Shown here one piece after another: positions 1 to 5,670 of a stretch of DNA of 14,423 nucleotides. A model generated the notes under the pieces. The model searched no databases. It was not told the origin of the DNA and saw nothing but the letters and a program-made list of their open reading frames with translations. Positions within the stretch are counted from its first letter, which is position 1, and every line of letters begins with the position of its first letter. The DNA comes from an uncultured Bacillota bacterium (lineage in GTDB: Bacteria > Bacillota > Clostridia > Peptostreptococcales > Anaerovoracaceae), in NCBI GenBank assembly GCA_946546075.1, contig CAMNNV010000016.1:1-14423 (forward strand), given 5' to 3'. Made by a program: the position numbers and the translations under genes.

Positions 1-2
1 AA

Positions 3-34
3 GAAACTTTTCGTTTCCCTGCCTCGTCTAATAT
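3..34 (+). promoter_or_regulatory. Putative ECF sigma promoter of the sigV-like operon
   Basis: GAAAC at 3-7 followed by TTTT, then CGTCTAA from 25, with 17 bases between the two elements. This matches the general -35 (GAAAC) and -10 (CGTC) pattern recognised by ECF sigma factors. It lies just upstream of an ECF sigma gene, so autoregulation is the natural reading. The AGGAGG ribosome binding site at 37-42 would sit very close to the transcript start, giving a very short leader. The upstream context is cut by the window edge. Confidence 0.6.
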
Positions 35-47
35 ACAGGAGGCCGAC

Positions 48-524
48 ATGAACGCCAGAGAGAAGGACAAGTTGATAAGGCAGAACATCAGTCTGAATTA
101 CGAGAAATATTACAGGCTTGCTTTCTCATACGCCGGAAACGAACAGGACGCACTTGATATCGTGCAGGACGCTGTATATAAGGCGATCCTCCATTCCGGC
201 AAACTCAGAGATCCCGAGAAGGCCGACAGTTGGATCGGCAGGGTCGTCATCAACCAGGCTTTTGACCACTTTAGGAAGAGACGAGATAGTATGGGCCTGG
301 ACCAGGCGATGAGCGTTGCCGTATGGGACCATCAGTCAGACCTTGATCTTGAGAAAGCGATGAGGCGCCTTAAACCAGAGGAGAAACGGCTGATCAGGAT
401 GAGGTACTATGAGGACCTCAAGATCTCTGATATAGCCGAGAAGCTCGGCTTGAACGAGAATACCGTCAAGAGCAGGCTGTACCGCAGTCTCGCGAAGATC
501 AAAGACTTTTACACAGGAGGCTGA
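48..524 (+). CDS. sigV: ECF RNA polymerase sigma factor, SigV-like
   Basis: A 158-residue ECF (group 4) sigma factor, which directs RNA polymerase to envelope-stress promoters. Region 2 spans about residues 16-78 and includes the typical DALDIVQDAVYKA and SWIGRVVINQAFDHFRKRR stretches. Region 4 spans about 101-153, with a helix-turn-helix (ISDIAEKLGLNENTVKSRLYR). There is no region 1 or 3, as expected for the class. AGGAGG at 37-42 sets the start. The stop lies 5 bases before the RsiV-like gene, so the two are co-transcribed, and that partner is why SigV rather than another ECF member is preferred. In Bacillus, SigV answers lysozyme and drives peptidoglycan modification; no such target gene is in this window. 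Membership in ECF is nearly certain; the SigV subtype is inferred from the neighbour. Confidence 0.85.
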   Translation: MNAREKDKLIRQNISLNYEKYYRLAFSYAGNEQDALDIVQDAVYKAILHSGKLRDPEKADSWIGRVVINQAFDHFRKRRDSMGLDQAMSVAVWDHQSDLDLEKAMRRLKPEEKRLIRMRYYEDLKISDIAEKLGLNENTVKSRLYRSLAKIKDFYTGG

Positions 525-529
525 TCACG

Positions 530-1330
530 ATGGCAGAAAAAAATAATAACAATATCAGAGTCCCGGACGGACTCATGACTCTTCTTGAAACCTCCATGAA
601 TAAAGCCGAGGCGCATAAGAAAAGGCGCAAGCGTGTCGCATATTCAGCAGCTATACTAGTTTTGGCAGCATGCCTCGTGCTGCCCAATACCACACCGGCA
701 GTATCCCAGGCGCTCAGCGGTCTCCCAGTTATCGGTAACGCCTTTGGCGTCGTGACGGTGAGAGACTTCAGCGAAGATACACCTGGATACTTTGCAGATG
801 TGAAGGTACCGTATATCGCTGCGGCAGATGCCGGTTCGCAGGCGGAGGCAGACAAGATCAACGAAGAGATCGACAAGTCTTTGGACGAGGCAGTCGCAGA
901 TTTCGAGCAGCTCAGAGAGGAAGCGGAAGGCAAAGGCTTCGGAGAACTACTTTCTGACTGGGAGATCGTTTCGGACAGCAGCGACTATTTCACTCTCAAA
1001 GTGTCCGCGTATACGAGCAATGCCGACGGCTTCATGAAAGAAGACTACTATAATATAGACAAGAAAACCGGCAAGAGAGTTCTGCTCTCTGATGTGTACG
1101 GTGCAGGCTGCGAGAAGAAAATAACAGAGGATGTCGTGAGGCAGATGAAAGAGCAGATGGAGGAAGACGAATCCCTCAGTTACTTCATAGGGGGCGACGG
1201 ATTCACCCAGATCGCAGAGGATCAGGATTTCTATATGGATGAAAACGGGGAGCCTGTGATCTGCTTCGACGAGATGGAGGTGGCACCGGCATATATGGGA
1301 ACGCCGGAATTCACAGTACATATCGAATAG
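530..1330 (+). CDS. rsiV: RsiV-like membrane anti-sigma factor (DUF3298 lysozyme-sensing domain)
   Basis: A 266-residue single-pass membrane protein expected to hold the preceding sigma factor inactive. The cytoplasmic part (1-35) ends in a basic stretch (KKRRKRV), a membrane helix covers about 36-55, and the rest is extracellular. The sequence after the helix, SQALSGLPVIGNAF, resembles the RsiV juxtamembrane segment where signal peptidase cuts (AxA-like, after Ala61). The C-terminal third carries the DUF3298 signature (FYMDENGEPVICFDEMEVAPAYMG), close to that of Bacillus RsiV, which binds lysozyme directly. In that family, ligand binding exposes the site to signal peptidase and then a site-2 protease, freeing the sigma factor. 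AGGAGG at 515-520 precedes the start. A strong terminator follows, so the operon ends here. Family assignment is firm; lysozyme as the ligand is inferred from homology. Confidence 0.8.
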   Translation: MAEKNNNNIRVPDGLMTLLETSMNKAEAHKKRRKRVAYSAAILVLAACLVLPNTTPAVSQALSGLPVIGNAFGVVTVRDFSEDTPGYFADVKVPYIAAADAGSQAEADKINEEIDKSLDEAVADFEQLREEAEGKGFGELLSDWEIVSDSSDYFTLKVSAYTSNADGFMKEDYYNIDKKTGKRVLLSDVYGAGCEKKITEDVVRQMKEQMEEDESLSYFIGGDGFTQIAEDQDFYMDENGEPVICFDEMEVAPAYMGTPEFTVHIE

Positions 1331-1339
1331 CGAAACACG

Positions 1340-1369
1340 GGGAGGCTGACAGCAGCCTCCCTTTTCTTT
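1340..1369 (+). terminator. Intrinsic terminator after rsiV-like gene
   Basis: A perfect 9-bp stem (GGGAGGCTG at 1340-1348 with CAGCCTCCC at 1353-1361) with a 4-base loop, followed by TTTTCTTT. It sits 9 bases after the rsiV-like stop codon and separates the first sigma operon from the second. Confidence 0.9.
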
Positions 1370-1448
1370 GGATTGCAGAGGTATAAGGGCTGGGGTAAAC
1401 TGGAATTGAAGAAATTTCAATTTTTTTTGCCCGGGATGCAATAAAACA

Positions 1449-1515
1449 CCTCCTCCGATTGTTTTACTTACAGAAGAGCCCAAAGGGGCATTACTCACAT
1501 CGGAACAAAAGGAGG
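1449..1515 (+). promoter_or_regulatory. Possible RBS-sequestering 5'-leader structure upstream of the PepSY gene
   Basis: CCTCC (1449-1453) can pair with GGAGG (1511-1515), the ribosome binding site of the PepSY gene. The adjoining TCCGAT (1454-1459) can pair with ATCGGA (1499-1504). A small inner hairpin, GCCC (1478-1481) with GGGC (1486-1489), fits in the loop. The 3' strand carries an unpaired ACAAAA bulge. If transcription starts upstream of 1449, the leader could hide the ribosome binding site. No convincing promoter was found between 1370 and 1449; an A/T-rich hairpin with a T-run lies at 1404-1428. Folding is inferred by eye only. Confidence 0.35.
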
Positions 1516-1523
1516 AAACAACG

Positions 1524-2030
1524 ATGAGAAAACTGGCAATGACGATCATCGCGATGGTGGTGATGATGGCCATGACCGTGGGAGCATATGCGGACGGAAT
1601 GACAGCAGACAAGGCGAAGAACATCGCTTTCAAGGATGCAGGGCTCAATGCCTCCCAGGTGAAGGCACTGGAAGTGGACTATGACGACGAAGATAATGTA
1701 TGGGAAGTCGAGTTCAAGGGCAAGAAGAACAAGAATGAGTACGACTACGATATCGCAAGTTCCGGACTCATCGTCAAGAAGAGCATCGACTACAAGTACA
1801 AGAAGAACAAGTCCAAGAAAAAGATAGGAAAGAAAAAGGCCCGCCAAAAGGTCGCCAAGGCATCAGGGATCAGCTATAAGGTGATCAAGAAAGGGTCATG
1901 CAAGTATAAGTACAAAGAGCGCAAGGGTGAGTACACCATCAAGTTCAGAGAGGGCCACTACAAGTACGAGTACGAAGTGCTGGCACCGAACGGCAAGATC
2001 ATCGAGATGGAGTACAAGTACGTGAAGTAA
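1524..2030 (+). CDS. Secreted lysine-rich protein with two PepSY-like domains
   Basis: A 168-residue exported protein. Residues 1-24 form a signal peptide (MRKLAMTIIAMVVMMAMTVG, with cleavage likely after AYA or AYAD). Two PepSY-like repeats follow, about 26-90 and 96-168. Each has an N-terminal helix (TADKAKNIAFKDAGL; KKKARQKVAKASGI) and a strand pair ending in a (D/E)Y(D/E)Y(D/E) motif and then G-x-I. The mature part is unusually basic, with about 34 lysines in some 144 residues, many in YKYK or KKxK runs. PepSY domains are small extracytoplasmic modules, some of which inhibit peptidases; no enzyme activity is suggested here. AGGAGG at 1510-1515 gives the start. The gene lies 13 bases before the second sigma gene, so they form one operon, and its PepSY units resemble the one in the anti-sigma protein. 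Its job is unknown; a ligand or modulator of that anti-sigma factor is a reasonable inference. Confidence 0.8.
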   Translation: MRKLAMTIIAMVVMMAMTVGAYADGMTADKAKNIAFKDAGLNASQVKALEVDYDDEDNVWEVEFKGKKNKNEYDYDIASSGLIVKKSIDYKYKKNKSKKKIGKKKARQKVAKASGISYKVIKKGSCKYKYKERKGEYTIKFREGHYKYEYEVLAPNGKIIEMEYKYVK

Positions 2031-2043
2031 CCCGGAGGGGAAC

Positions 2044-2592
2044 ATGAACGCAGCAGAACTCGATGAAAAGTTAATAGTACGTCTGGCAGATCAGGATGCG
2101 GACGCTTTCCATGATCTTTACCGGCTGACATCCGGGGCGGTATACGGGTTTGCTCTTTCGATATTGAAGAACAAGCATGATGCAGAAGATGTGATGCACG
2201 ACACGTTCATCAGAGTGTATCACGGAGCCGTCTCCTATATCCCCCGGGGCAAGCCGCTTTCCTGGATCCTGACCATCGTCAGGAATCTCAGCTATAACAA
2301 GCTGAAGTCGGGATCGCTGTGCGAGGATATCACTCAGTACGAAGACCTGGCCTGTATGGACGGCAGCGAGCAGACCGTCGACAAAATCGTGCTGGAGACC
2401 GCCATGAAGATCCTTTCTTTTGAAGAAAGGCAGATCGTGATCCTCCACGCACTGACGGGGATGAAGCACAGAGAGATCGGAGAACTCCTGGAGATGCCGA
2501 CAGGCACTGTCCTATCGAAGTACAACAGGGCTTTGAGCAAGGTCCGGGCGCGGATGGAAGCAGAAGGCTGGGAAGGGGGAGAAGCGAAATGA
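2044..2592 (+). CDS. ECF-type RNA polymerase sigma factor (partner of RsgI-like protein)
   Basis: A 182-residue ECF sigma factor. Region 2 covers about 18-88 (DADAFHDLYRLTSGAVYGFA, then HDAEDVMHDTFIRVY and the DNA-melting segment SWILTIVRNLSYNKLK). Region 4 covers about 118-172, with a helix-turn-helix (HREIGELLEMPTGTVLSKYN). GGAGG at 2034-2038 sets the start. The stop overlaps the anti-sigma start by ATGA, the classic translational coupling of a sigma/anti-sigma pair. It is not a full-length SigI: it is shorter and has the ECF layout, although its partner carries an RsgI-type sensor domain. The genes it controls cannot be seen; the operon's own PepSY gene is a plausible target, but no promoter typical of this sigma could be recognised. 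Confidence 0.88.
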   Translation: MNAAELDEKLIVRLADQDADAFHDLYRLTSGAVYGFALSILKNKHDAEDVMHDTFIRVYHGAVSYIPRGKPLSWILTIVRNLSYNKLKSGSLCEDITQYEDLACMDGSEQTVDKIVLETAMKILSFEERQIVILHALTGMKHREIGELLEMPTGTVLSKYNRALSKVRARMEAEGWEGGEAK

Positions 2593-3743
2593 CAGACAGA
2601 AACATAGAAGACAGTATCAGGAAAGCTGTTAACGAAGTGACTCCCGATATCCTGGAGGATCTGATGGGAGAACTGGGGCTGGAGGCGAAGGCACAGGAAA
2701 CGGTGCCACTCAAAGTGGTCCCTGAACCGGAAGAGAGACCTGCAGTCAGCGAGCCGGAGAAAACGCCGGCGCGCAAAAAGTGGTACCGAGCCGCCGCAGG
2801 GCTGGCCGCCGTGTTTGCTCTGTTCATCGGCTACAGCATGTTCGGACAGAGTGACGATGTCGGCGCTGTGGTCGGACTGGATGTGAATCCGAGCATAGAG
2901 CTTTCTGTAGATAAGGACGGCAAAGTGGTCAAGGCCACCGCAGTAAACGAAGAGGGCGAGCAGATCCTGCAGGAAATGGACATCAAAGAAAATGACGTAT
3001 CCGACGCCTGCAATATCATAGTAGATAAACTCGTGGACCGCGGTTATCTCACGACGAAGTCGAATGCCGTGCTGGTATCCGTAAGATCGAAAGATGCAGC
3101 ATCAGGGCGCGCACTGGAAGAGGAACTATCGGGGAGCATAAACACGCATCTTAGCGGCGGGAGCCTGGAGCCTGCCATAGTGGGACAGTACGTGGAAGAA
3201 ACGGAAGACCTCGACAACTTTGCAGGAGAAAACGGGATTTCGGTAGGAAAAGCGAATCTCATAAAGAGCATCATGGCTGCAGGAACAGCAAAGGCGACGG
3301 AGGAATCCCTTGTCAAATTGTCGACGCAGGAACTCGTGGTGCTGGGACAGTCACGGGACGTTGCGGGAGATGTGACGTACGGCACGGCTGACACAAGCAG
3401 CTACGTATCGAAGGACAGCGCCAAGGCGGCTGCACTGGCTGCGGCAGGGATCTCTGAAGCGGCGGCCACCGGCATGGAGGTGAAGTTCGACTGCGAAGAT
3501 GGGGTAATGGTATACGAAGTGGAATTCCGGGCAGATGGCAAGGAATACGAATACGAAGTCAATGCCACTACCGGTGAGATCCTGAAATCCGAAGCGGAAG
3601 CGGATAATGGAGACAGTGATGTCGATGACGATCAGGATGACGACGATCCGGACGATGATACGGATGATGACACGGACGACGATCAAGATGACGATCCGGA
3701 CGATGATACGGATGATGACGATGATGATAATGATAACGACTGA
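2589..3743 (+). CDS. RsgI-like membrane anti-sigma factor with PepSY domain and poly-aspartate tail
   Basis: A 384-residue single-pass protein. Residues 1-30 (NIEDSIRKAVNEVTPDILED) look like the cytoplasmic sigma-binding segment, followed by a Pro/Glu-rich linker. One membrane helix covers about 66-85. Residues 90-175 form the RsgI-type extracellular domain (GLDVNPSIELSVDKDGKVV); the Asn100-Pro101 pair matches the position where RsgI juxtamembrane domains are reported to cleave themselves. About 175-265 is a middle region rich in charged residues. A PepSY domain follows at 270-335 (MVYEVEFRADGKEYEYEV). The last 46 residues (339-384) are disordered and contain 33 Asp, with DDPDDDTDDD present twice. 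It overlaps the sigma gene by 4 bases. By family, an envelope signal would lead to intramembrane proteolysis and sigma release. The acidic tail could bind divalent cations, wall material or the basic PepSY protein of the same operon; that is inference. Confidence 0.82.
   Translation: MTDRNIEDSIRKAVNEVTPDILEDLMGELGLEAKAQETVPLKVVPEPEERPAVSEPEKTPARKKWYRAAAGLAAVFALFIGYSMFGQSDDVGAVVGLDVNPSIELSVDKDGKVVKATAVNEEGEQILQEMDIKENDVSDACNIIVDKLVDRGYLTTKSNAVLVSVRSKDAASGRALEEELSGSINTHLSGGSLEPAIVGQYVEETEDLDNFAGENGISVGKANLIKSIMAAGTAKATEESLVKLSTQELVVLGQSRDVAGDVTYGTADTSSYVSKDSAKAAALAAAGISEAAATGMEVKFDCEDGVMVYEVEFRADGKEYEYEVNATTGEILKSEAEADNGDSDVDDDQDDDDPDDDTDDDTDDDQDDDPDDDTDDDDDDNDND
3642..3719 (+). repeat. 30-bp direct repeat encoding DDPDDDTDDD, two copies
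   Basis: Identical 30-base copies occur at 3642-3671 and 3690-3719, with a 48-base (16-codon) period. They are in frame with the anti-sigma gene. Such perfect repetition in an Asp-coding tract suggests recent slippage or unequal crossing-over, so tail length may differ between strains. Confidence 0.85.
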
Positions 3744-3770
3744 TCACAGATCAGGCAAGCAGAAGCAGGA

Positions 3771-3799
3771 AACGGCGTGTGGAAAGCACGCTGTTTTTT
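3771..3799 (+). terminator. Intrinsic terminator of the second sigma operon
   Basis: A 9-bp stem with one G.U pair (AACGGCGTG at 3771-3779, CACGCTGTT at 3787-3795) and a 7-base loop, running directly into a T-tract through 3799. It lies 28 bases after the anti-sigma stop. Read from the other strand, the stem is followed by a moderately T-rich stretch, so it might also serve the convergent MFS gene, less convincingly. Confidence 0.8.
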
Positions 3800-3848
3800 G
3801 CCGGGCCGGGATCGGCAAGTCCTCCAAATAGAATAAATGAGCACTTTT

Positions 3849-3876
3849 GGGGTGAAGAAACACCTCATGATTTTTT
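3849..3876 (+). terminator. Second hairpin with T-run, overlapping the MFS 3' end
   Basis: GGGGTG (3849-3854) pairs with CACCTC (3861-3866), including one G.U, around AAGAAA. Six T follow at 3871-3876. It would be a back-up terminator for + strand transcripts and a barrier to reading into the convergent MFS gene, whose stop codon lies in the stem. On the - strand the stem is not followed by T. Confidence 0.45.
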
Positions 3877-5247
3877 GCGCTGGAGGGAGATGATGACGCC
3901 GATCATGCAGAAGAGGACCGATGCTCCAAAGGACGCGTGCATGACTTTGAGCAGAAGATCCACAGAGGCATTGGCCAGTGGAGTGGCTCCCAGCGTATAC
4001 GTGGAGATTATCGTGATGACGACCATGCCAAAGGTCTGGCCGATGGTCCTCATAGTGGAAACGAGAGAGGATGCGACGCCGTAATCTGCCTTGTCCACGC
4101 AGGACATGATGGCGTTGGTGTTCGGCGATGAGAACATGCTGAAGCCAAGCCCCGTGACGAAAAGAGCAGCGATGACGTAGAGCACGTGGGTGTTTTCCCC
4201 GAGGAATATGAGCATCGCGACCCCTGTTCCGCTGACAGCCATGCCGGCAGACGACAGCTTGAACGGGGACACGCGGTCCGAAAGCCTGCCAAACCGCGGC
4301 GAGAGCAGCGCCATGATGACGGGCTGGCTCACCATGATGAGACCGGCTGTCTGGGATGGATAGCCCTGGACCACCTGAAGGTAGAGGGACATGAGGTAGC
4401 TCATCCCGGCGGTGACGGAATAATTCAGAAGTGCGCTGAGATTCGACAGTCCGAACCCTTTGTTGCTCACAAAGAGGCGTACGTTGACTGCCGGGTCCTC
4501 CTGTCTGTATTCGTGCATCACAAAGACGATGCCGGCTGCCAGCCCCAGAGCGACCAGGGAAGGCGCCAGAAGGCCGCCGGAAGAGATGCGCGAGAGTCCA
4601 TACATAAAGGAAACGATAAATATTAAGAAGAGCAGGTTGCCTGCAGCATCCAAAGGGCGCCCGGCTGAGACTGCTTTGTCGGCGGGTATGCGAAGGGCCG
4701 CCAGTATCCCGGCAATGAGGACGAGACCGCAGGTGGAGATAAAGATGGAGCGCCAGCCGAGGTGGGCATTCATGATGCCGCCGATGACAGGCCCCGAGGA
4801 GAGACCTACGTATACGCCGCCCAGATTGTAGCCGATGGCTTTTCCCCTCATCTGCGGCGGGAATGCGGAAATGATGATCGCCGAATTCGTGCTGAAGATC
4901 ATGGATGCGAAAACGCCCTGGGCGAATCGCAGTGCGAGCAGGATCATGAAATCGGGAGCGATGGCGCTGAGACCGCAGCAGGCAGAGAAGCCCGCGATGC
5001 CGATGACCAGGATCCTTTTGCGGCTGGTGATGTCTGCGATCCTGCCAAAGGGTACTGCAAAGGCCGCCACTGACAGAGCATAGGCGGTGACCATCCATCC
5101 GACGAGAGACGCGCTCACGCCGTAATCGTATGCGATGAATGGGATGGACAGGTTCAGAGAACTTCCTGTAAATGCAGTTGTAAAAGAAGTGATCACAACG
5201 ACGATCGTTGTCATCCTCCGGGTCGATTTGTTGTCCGTAAGCGTCAT
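3865..5247 (-). CDS. MFS drug exporter of the DHA2 (EmrB/QacA) type
   Basis: A 460-residue integral membrane transporter with about 14 hydrophobic helices, the count typical of the DHA2 drug:H+ antiporter family. Motif A is visible after helix 2 (GRIADITSRKR). The antiporter motif C is visible in helix 5 (GGVYVGLSSGPVIGG). A second copy of the motif A pattern lies in the C-terminal half (SPRFGRLSDRVSPFK). The start is supported by GAGGAG at 5259-5264, 11 bases upstream. It is transcribed alone on the - strand, convergent with the sigma operons and divergent from the glycine cleavage operon. No TetR or MarR regulator gene lies beside it, which is common for regulated members of this family. 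Substrates cannot be predicted; export of toxic organic compounds is the family's usual role. Length and topology are complete, with no sign of truncation. Confidence 0.88.
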   Translation of the reverse strand: MTLTDNKSTRRMTTIVVVITSFTTAFTGSSLNLSIPFIAYDYGVSASLVGWMVTAYALSVAAFAVPFGRIADITSRKRILVIGIAGFSACCGLSAIAPDFMILLALRFAQGVFASMIFSTNSAIIISAFPPQMRGKAIGYNLGGVYVGLSSGPVIGGIMNAHLGWRSIFISTCGLVLIAGILAALRIPADKAVSAGRPLDAAGNLLFLIFIVSFMYGLSRISSGGLLAPSLVALGLAAGIVFVMHEYRQEDPAVNVRLFVSNKGFGLSNLSALLNYSVTAGMSYLMSLYLQVVQGYPSQTAGLIMVSQPVIMALLSPRFGRLSDRVSPFKLSSAGMAVSGTGVAMLIFLGENTHVLYVIAALFVTGLGFSMFSSPNTNAIMSCVDKADYGVASSLVSTMRTIGQTFGMVVITIISTYTLGATPLANASVDLLLKVMHASFGASVLFCMIGVIISLQRKKS

Positions 5248-5276
5248 AAGTGCGAAGTCTCCTCTTTAATAGATTG

Positions 5277-5285
5277 ATTATACCA
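5277..5285 (-). promoter_or_regulatory. Extended -10 promoter for the MFS gene
   Basis: On the - strand, TGGTATAAT (5285 to 5277) is a perfect extended -10 element, about 10 bases upstream of the gene's ribosome binding site. No good -35 element lies at the normal distance, which extended -10 promoters can tolerate. It leaves a very short leader. Confidence 0.45.
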
Positions 5286-5304
5286 TGCGAATCCCTTGTT
5301 TTAG

Positions 5305-5334
5305 TTGACAAACATGTTGAATAAACAATATAAT
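5305..5334 (+). promoter_or_regulatory. Consensus sigma-A promoter of the gcv operon
   Basis: TTGACA at 5305-5310 and TATAAT at 5329-5334 are both perfect consensus hexamers, separated by 18 bases. Transcription should start near 5341, just before the glycine riboswitch. Such a strong promoter fits control at termination rather than at initiation. Confidence 0.9.
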
Positions 5335-5350
5335 ATTTGAAGATATTTAA

Positions 5351-5560
5351 GTCGGTTGAAGGGCTTGTGAGAGACCGCATGCAGCAGTGATGATGTGATG
5401 CGGCGCCGAAGGTGCAGTGCAGAAACTCTCAGGCAGAAGGAACGAGTCCGGACGACACTCTGGAGAACAATTTTATTGTACCGAAGAATGAAGTTCCGAT
5501 AGACGGACAGAAGAGATCGCTAGTATTGCGGAATGAATATTTCAGGTTAAAGGACAGAGG
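5351..5560 (+). promoter_or_regulatory. Tandem glycine riboswitch controlling gcvT operon
   Basis: Two glycine-aptamer modules. In aptamer I, GAGAG (5369-5373) pairs with CTCTC (5426-5430), P2 is CCGCAT/ATGCGG (5375-5380, 5398-5403), and the core CGCCGAAGG (5404-5412) and CTCTCAGGCAGAAGG are canonical. Leader and linker pair as P0: GTCG/CGAC (5351-5354, 5453-5456) and GGGCTTG/CGAGTCC (5361-5367, 5443-5449) flank an asymmetric loop typical of the kink-turn. Aptamer II runs from CTCTGGAGA (5458-5466), paired with CAGAG (5555-5559), through P2 ACAAT/ATTGT (5467-5471, 5475-5479) and P3 TTCCG/CGGAA (5494-5498, 5529-5533), to TTTCAGGT (5540-5547). Its core ACCGAAGAATG departs from the usual GG-rich form. 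In this class, glycine binding favours read-through into gcv genes, letting the cell break down excess glycine. The terminator lies immediately downstream. Confidence 0.93.
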
Positions 5561-5619
5561 CAGATAATCTAAACAACTACTTGTGCAACGCATGAGATGT
5601 TTAGATTGTCTGCTTTTTT
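5560..5619 (+). terminator. Riboswitch expression-platform terminator
   Basis: A 16-bp stem with a single U.G pair (5560-5575 with 5598-5613; arms begin GCAGATAATC and end GTCTGC), followed by six T (5614-5619). The loop holds a further 7-bp helix (CTTGTGC/GCATGAG). It directly follows the 3' strand of aptamer II P1, so it is the regulated terminator of the gcv operon, 51 bases before gcvT. Confidence 0.9.
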
Positions 5620-5670
5620 ACATACATGGCGTAAAAAAGTTATTAAGACCAAACGTACAGGAGGAGTAGT

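Noticed and set aside
1404..1428. A/T-rich hairpin followed by eight T as a terminator
   Set aside because: The stem has only two G/C pairs and the strong terminator at 1340 already ends the upstream operon. It is possible but too weak to list.
2330..2827. 165-codon - strand frame across the second sigma factor and anti-sigma start
   Set aside because: Ser/Arg-rich shadow of two well-supported + strand genes.
3683..5380. A 565-codon open frame on the - strand, longer than the MFS gene
   Set aside because: It is the out-of-frame shadow of the MFS gene. The translation is rich in Arg, His and Ser without any domain pattern or membrane helices, and it has no sensible start signal, while the 460-residue frame has clear MFS motifs.
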